64,000 nucleotides of DNA from Apophysomyces variabilis (taxonomy: Eukaryota; Mucoromycota; Mucoromycetes; Mucorales; Mucoraceae), in NCBI GenBank assembly GCA_002749535.1, contig MZZL01000401.1:873165-937164 (forward strand), read 5' to 3'. The stretch's first letter is position 1. Every line of letters begins with the position of its first letter. This document shows positions 59,792 through 64,000 of this stretch, in pieces. A program made the translations under genes and the position numbers. The notes under the pieces are model-generated. The model was not told the DNA's origin, searched no databases, and saw nothing but the letters and a program-made list of their open reading frames with translations.

Positions 59792-62700
59792 ATGTCACAT
59801 TGGCCAAGTACCTCAAAGACTGGAGACAACGTCAACCTGAATACAATCTCCAGGGCCAGCGAGTCATCCTCATCTGAATGGCCACCTAAAACCACCCATA
59901 CAGGCAGTCCGCCGAACAAACATGGCTCCTCTGAAAGTGGTAAGACTGCCAGTCCATATAATCCTCAGAATAACAGGGTTCCTCAACCAGGTTCCGTTTC
60001 GGACGATGGACGTACATATCCTGAAGATAACGAAGAAGGTTTATTACTACTTTCTCATCCCTCCGGCATCAGACGTCCTCCTTTCATGCCCGCACACTCC
60101 TTCTCATCAATACATTCACCACATATATCTCAATACGACAATGAATCCACAGAGATGCTCGAACACTCCTTCGGAAAACAACACGCGTTTGATGATAAGG
60201 AAACCGATGTGTACAATCGCAGGCTGGATCCCGCAAGGCAGAGCATGCGTCGGTCCTTTGTCAGACCTACAAAGCCAAGTCAACGTTGGTGGAACCTCAA
60301 AGCTTTGTGGGACCGACGCCGATCTCCGTCCGAAGGGACGCCACGCATCATTTACCTCAACAATCCCGGTTTAAATCTGCAGCAGAAATTCGCTAACAAC
60401 TCCGTATCCACTGCTAAATATAATCCAATCACTTTCCTTCCAAAGTTTCTGTATGAAGAATTCAGCAAATCAGCTAACCTCTTCTTCTTGTTCATCTCTG
60501 GTATTCAGGTAAGATAACTTCGTTTTGCGTAGGGCAGATAATGGATCTGACTAAACTCCATATTAGCAAATCCCAAACATCTCTCCAACCTCACGCTACA
60601 CCACCCTTGTTCCACTTGTTATTGTCCTTTTTATCACTGCTGTCAAAGAAATCATTGAGGATTATGTATGTTGACCATATCACATGCATATCTATAAAAA
60701 TTCTAATTTTACGTTGCTTTCAGGGCGTCCACAGATCCGATCACGAACTTAATGCACGAAAATGCAAAGTTTTCGATGGTACACAATTTGTAGAACGACG
60801 ATGGCGTGACATCAGAGTTGGCGATATTTGCAGAATCGAAAGTTGTGAATCGTTCCCTGCAGATTTGATCCTTCTAAGTAGCTCTGAACCGGAGGGTCTG
60901 TGCTATATTGAGACGAGTAATTTGGATGGGTAAAACCCTTGGCTCTTCTCCTATTCACAGTACTAATACCCCCTTGCCTGGGAACCTAAACGTACAGAGA
61001 AGTGAACCTAAAGATCAAACAAGCATTACCTGAGACGGCCAAGTTCGTTTCACCCGCACAGCTCGCATGCATGGAAGGCGTCATCAAATCAGAACAGCCT
61101 AATAATCGACTTTACAACTACGACGGCACATTAACTTTAACACCAGACGATAACATAGCCAAACCCAAGGATTACCCATTGGACCCCAACAAGGTGTTAC
61201 TTCGTGGTGCACAGCTTCGAAATACGGCGTGGATTTACGGCGTAGCCATCTTCACGGGCCATGAGTCTAAATTGATGCTCAATTCGAGGTAGGGATCGGC
61301 CGACCAGACCGAGCTTTGTAACAGGTTGGTTCCTCAGTAAGAAGCCGTCGAAGGCTTCCAATGTAACACGGATCACGAATCGAAATATCTTGTATCTCTT
61401 CACTATGTTGGTGCTGATGAGCGTTCTTTGTTCCGTTGGTAATCTGGCAATCACTGTAAGTCATGAATTTTCTGTCCAAGGTCGCTTGATTTCAACTAAA
61501 ACCACTCACTGATTTCAGATGCGGGATGGCTCTCAGTTAAGCTACCTTCAAATGCCGGCTTCCGAACGTGCTCGCGAGTTCGGTTTCAATATCTTGACTT
61601 TCATGATCTTGTTCAACAGCTTCATCCCCATCAGGTTAAAACAAATACTATCCATTACACATATTGAACTTTATCTTCTCACGATCTCTTGCTTTGATTT
61701 AGTTTGATGGTGACCATGGAAATTGTTAAATTCGTTCAGTCAACCATGATTGATAATGACCTCGATATATACTATGACAAAACCGACACGCCAGCTGTTG
61801 CTAGGAGCAGCAGTCTTATCGAAGAACTTGGCCAGGTGGAATACATATTTTCAGATAAAACCGGAACTTTGACATGCAATGAGATGGAGTTCCGGGAATG
61901 CACTATTGCTGGTCTATCTTATGCTACTGTAGCAGATCCAGATCGAAGACCGCAATCCGATAATGACAGTGCGGGCCAATATTCCTTTCAGCAGCTTGAT
62001 CAGCATCTTCAGAATTCTCCCAACGCTCACGTCATTCATGAATTTTTAACTTCTTTGATGACCTGTCACACTGTAATCCCAGAAAGAAACGAGGAAACCG
62101 ATGACGTTGTGTATCAGGCATCCTCTCCAGACGAAGGTGCACTTGTGAAAGGTGCTAGCGATGTGTTTGGATACAAATTTTACGCGCGACGACCCCATTC
62201 AATTAATTGCTATTGCAAAGAGGAGGATCAAGAGTTTGAAATCCTAAACGTATGCGAGTTTAATTCGACTCGCAAGCGCATGTCTGTGGTACTGCGTGGT
62301 CCGGACGGCAAGATTAAGCTTTATTGCAAAGGCGCAGATACTGTCATCCTAGAGCGACTTGCCCCAAACAATCACTTTACCGAAGCCACTCTGTCACATC
62401 TAGAAGTAAGCTGACGTTTGCACAGTAAAGCATAGTGCTGATCCATTGTTAGGCATTTGCTTCGGAAGGGTTGCGAACTCTCTGTTATGCTATGCGCGAA
62501 ATTAGCGAAGAGGAATACAGTCGTTGGTCACAAATCTATGATAGTGCGTCCACTACCTTGACTAACCGTGCCGAAGAACTGGATAAAGCTGCAGAAATCA
62601 TTGAGAAGGACATGATGTTACTCGGAGCTACAGCTATTGAAGATAAACTACAGGATGGAGTTCCCGATACGATTCATACATTGCAGGAGGCCAATATCAA

Positions 62701-64000
62701 AGTCTGGGTTCTCACTGGTGATAGACAGGAGACAGCTATTAACATCGGATACAGCTGCAAGTTATTGACAGAAGAGATGGAACTAATCATTTGCAACACC
62801 GAAGATCATGAATCAACGAGAGCTTTTCTTGAAAAATCTCTTAACGATGTGCAAGCTCATAGTGAGGTAGGAGCTCTTTATCGGGTCTAACATGGTTTCT
62901 TAACAAGCCATTTCTTTTCAGCCATTAGCGTTAATTATCGAAGGAAGGCCATTAACTTTTGCTCTTGAAAAAGATTTGGAGAAGCTGTTTTATGATCTTG
63001 CTGTACAATGCAAAGCTGTGATATGTTGTCGTGTATCACCGTTGCAGAAGGCGCTGGTGGTTAAACTTGTCAAAAAGTTTTCTAAATCCATATTGCTTGC
63101 TGTGGGTGATGGAGCCAACGACGTTTCCATGATTCAAGCTGCTCATGTCGGCGTCGGAATTAGTGGTGTGGAAGGGTTGCAGGCTGCACGCAGTGCGGAT
63201 TTCTCCATCTCCCAGTTCCGATTCCTGAAAAAGTTATTACTCGTCCACGGTGCTTGGGCCTATCAGCGTTTGAGCAAGATGATATTTTACTACTTCTATA
63301 AGAACGTGGCACTCTACCTAACACAATTTTGGGTATAAACAAGATGCGTAGCAAGTTATTGTTTTCTAACTAGACTACGTAGTACGCATTTTTCAACGGG
63401 TTTTCCGGACAAACACTCTATGAATCCTGGACCATATCGTGTTTCAATGTTTTCTTTACCTTTTTACCACCAATGGCGATCGGTATCTTTGACCAGTTTG
63501 CATCGGCTCGCTTACTGGACAAATACCCACAAATGTACATATTAGGGCAGAAAAACGAATTTTTCAACCAAAAACGATTTTGGGGTTGGATTTTAAATGC
63601 AGTGTATCATTCGGCTGTAAGTGAACAACTCCATAGCTGATTAGGTGTACTGATATTCGGGTACTAGGCTTTGTTTTTCATTGGTATGGCTGCTTTCGCT
63701 AATGATGCCATGTTTCAGCAAGGCTGGACAGGCGGCCAATGGTGGGTGGGCACTACTATTTTTAGTGCCACATTGGCCACCATTTTATGGAAAGCTGCGC
63801 TTATTTCAGAGTAAGTTAAATGAGCCATAGCTTTCAATGTCTTAATCTATATAATTCTTAGTATCTGGACAAAGTATACATGGATTGCGATTCCTGGTTC
63901 CATGGTGATTTGGTACATCTTTTTGCCATTTGTGGCATATGTAGGACCTAAAACGCCTTGGGGAATATTCCTGGAATATGAAGGTATTATTCCACAGTTG
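59792..64000 (+). CDS. DRS2: P4-ATPase phospholipid flippase, DRS2-like (3' end cut by window)
   Basis: P4-ATPases move aminophospholipids to the cytosolic leaflet of Golgi and plasma membranes. A long (about 180 aa) Ser/Pro-rich cytosolic N-terminus precedes [31 protein letters not shown] and [11 protein letters not shown] (TM1). Later come [17 protein letters not shown], the actuator motif [10 protein letters not shown] joined to [35 protein letters not shown] (DKTGT phosphorylation site), [51 protein letters not shown] and [20 protein letters not shown]. The [16 protein letters not shown] and [12 protein letters not shown] blocks lie in the C-terminal TM region. The gene runs off the window after EYEGIIPQL, so TM10 and the tail are missing. 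About twelve exons seen; overall similarity is to the Drs2 branch rather than Dnf1/2. Confidence 0.9.

Noticed and set aside
1..64000. tRNA, rRNA and CRISPR features
   Set aside because: Looked for GGTTCRANNC-type B boxes and regularly spaced repeats; none convincing. The GTTCGAAC near 17378 lacks a matching tRNA body.

Overview
The window looks like nuclear DNA of a filamentous fungus of the Mucoromycota, most likely Mucorales. The genes are single-copy eukaryotic housekeeping genes cut by many short introns (about 45-70 nt, GT..AG). Intergenic DNA is AT-rich, and the two transposon remnants (a DIRS-type tyrosine-recombinase retroelement and a TnpB/Fanzor-type zinc-ribbon protein) belong to families I know from this phylum. 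I saw no rRNA, tRNA or CRISPR array. Species cannot be named from the sequence alone.

Layout. 0.9-6.6 kb: EFR3 (plasma-membrane PI4-kinase scaffold) and a secreted, probably GPI-anchored HExxH protein. 6.6-17.5 kb: gene-poor DNA with a 149-nt N gap between poly-T runs, several small unrecognised genes and a TFIIS-central-domain gene. 17.7-25.5 kb: two minus-strand genes, lipin/phosphatidate phosphatase (PAH1) and an EDEM-type GH47 protein with a PA domain. 25.8-28.9 kb: a decayed DIRS-like element and an inverted-repeat element that ends next to UTP8. 29.1-50.9 kb: a dense block with UTP8/NOL11, a two-domain fasciclin protein, mitochondrial enoyl-CoA hydratase, a GOST/PTM1-like seven-TM protein, a MARVEL protein, a TM9SF nonaspanin, PEX11, a TVP15/COPI-associated protein, UBA3 (NEDD8 E1) and an EF-hand protein. 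51.2-54.0 kb: a decayed Fanzor/TnpB-like gene with paired GC-rich hairpins just past its stop. 55.8-64 kb: glucosamine-6-phosphate deaminase, a TLG1/syntaxin-6-like SNARE and a DRS2-like P4-ATPase cut by the window end.

Functionally the window is rich in membrane-traffic and lipid genes (EFR3, lipin, EDEM, GOST, TM9SF, TVP15, TLG1, P4-ATPase). This is co-location only; nothing shows co-regulation. The most interesting item is the Fanzor-like remnant with its 3' structured segment. The SNARE with His at the zero layer and the inverted-repeat family beside UTP8 are next. All exon borders come from reading GT..AG sites and frame continuity by eye, without transcripts.
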